From a virus, in the IMG/VR virus record IMGVR_UViG_3300025426_000039, positions 1 through 55,856 of that record: a DNA stretch of 55,856 bases. One strand, 5' to 3'. Below are positions 55,856-55,856 of this stretch, in pieces (positions within the stretch are counted from its first letter, which is position 1; the number at the start of each line of letters is the position of its first letter). The notes under the pieces are model-generated. The model was not told the DNA's origin, ran no database searches, and was given only the letters and a program-made list of their open reading frames with translations. The position numbers and the translations under genes were made by a program.

Positions 55856-55856
55856 A

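Overview
The window is an AT-rich stretch of a T4-like (contractile-tailed, Tevenvirinae-type) bacteriophage genome, most like uncultured aquatic T4-like phages and cyanophages. Recognisable T4 core proteins are the dNMP kinase gp1, head completion protein gp4, neck gp13 and gp14, tail terminator gp15, small and large terminase gp16/gp17, sheath gp18, tube gp19, ssDNA-binding gp32, UvsX and UvsY. The many copies of a TATAAATA-like element in front of structural genes match T4 late promoters. The host cannot be named from the sequence.

Layout. 1-12.8 kb: five large, low-complexity, repeat-built tail fibre or adhesin genes (the first cut by the window edge). 12.8-16.7 kb: a glycosyltransferase-like gene, then a reverse-strand block with a Nudix hydrolase, gp15 and gp14. 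16.8-20.7 kb: an early-type operon from sigma70-like promoters, gp13, a probable internal head protein, gp1 and a zinc-finger protein. 20.8-34.5 kb: the packaging and tail module (gp18, gp19, tube-like protein, gp4, gp16, two head-associated candidates, an SGNH hydrolase, an HNH nuclease, gp17). 34.5-44.6 kb: a 2OG oxygenase, large unknown proteins, gp32, a radical-SAM pair, uvsX-uvsY, a methyltransferase and a large probable packaged protein. 44.6-48.5 kb: glycosyltransferases and an AhpC-AhpD peroxidase pair. 48.5-55.9 kb: a tRNA/ncRNA region with 22 tRNA genes, several structured RNAs closed by long stems, and a few interspersed small genes.

How it fits together. sigma70-like promoters (TTGACA-17-TATAAT type) drive replication/recombination genes and the tRNA arrays. 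Late elements drive structural genes, and in about a dozen cases the late element lies only 4-7 nt before the start codon, which predicts leaderless mRNAs. Some promoters sit inside hairpins, so transcripts initiated there would lack the 5' arm that blocks read-through mRNA; this resembles known T4 regulation. Four proteins start with a peptide resembling the T4 capsid-targeting sequence with a prohead-protease-like site, which suggests a set of head-packaged proteins.

Strongest candidates for something undescribed: (i) stem-closed structured RNAs set between tRNAs, reminiscent in position of the uncharacterised stable RNAs C and D of T4; (ii) a tRNA-Lys(UUU) lacking both elbow motifs; (iii) phage-borne AhpC-AhpD peroxide defence; (iv) the predicted packaged-protein set, with a possible polyprotein containing repeated GVAEG linkers. 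Functions of these are inferences from sequence reading only; no searches or folding programs were run.
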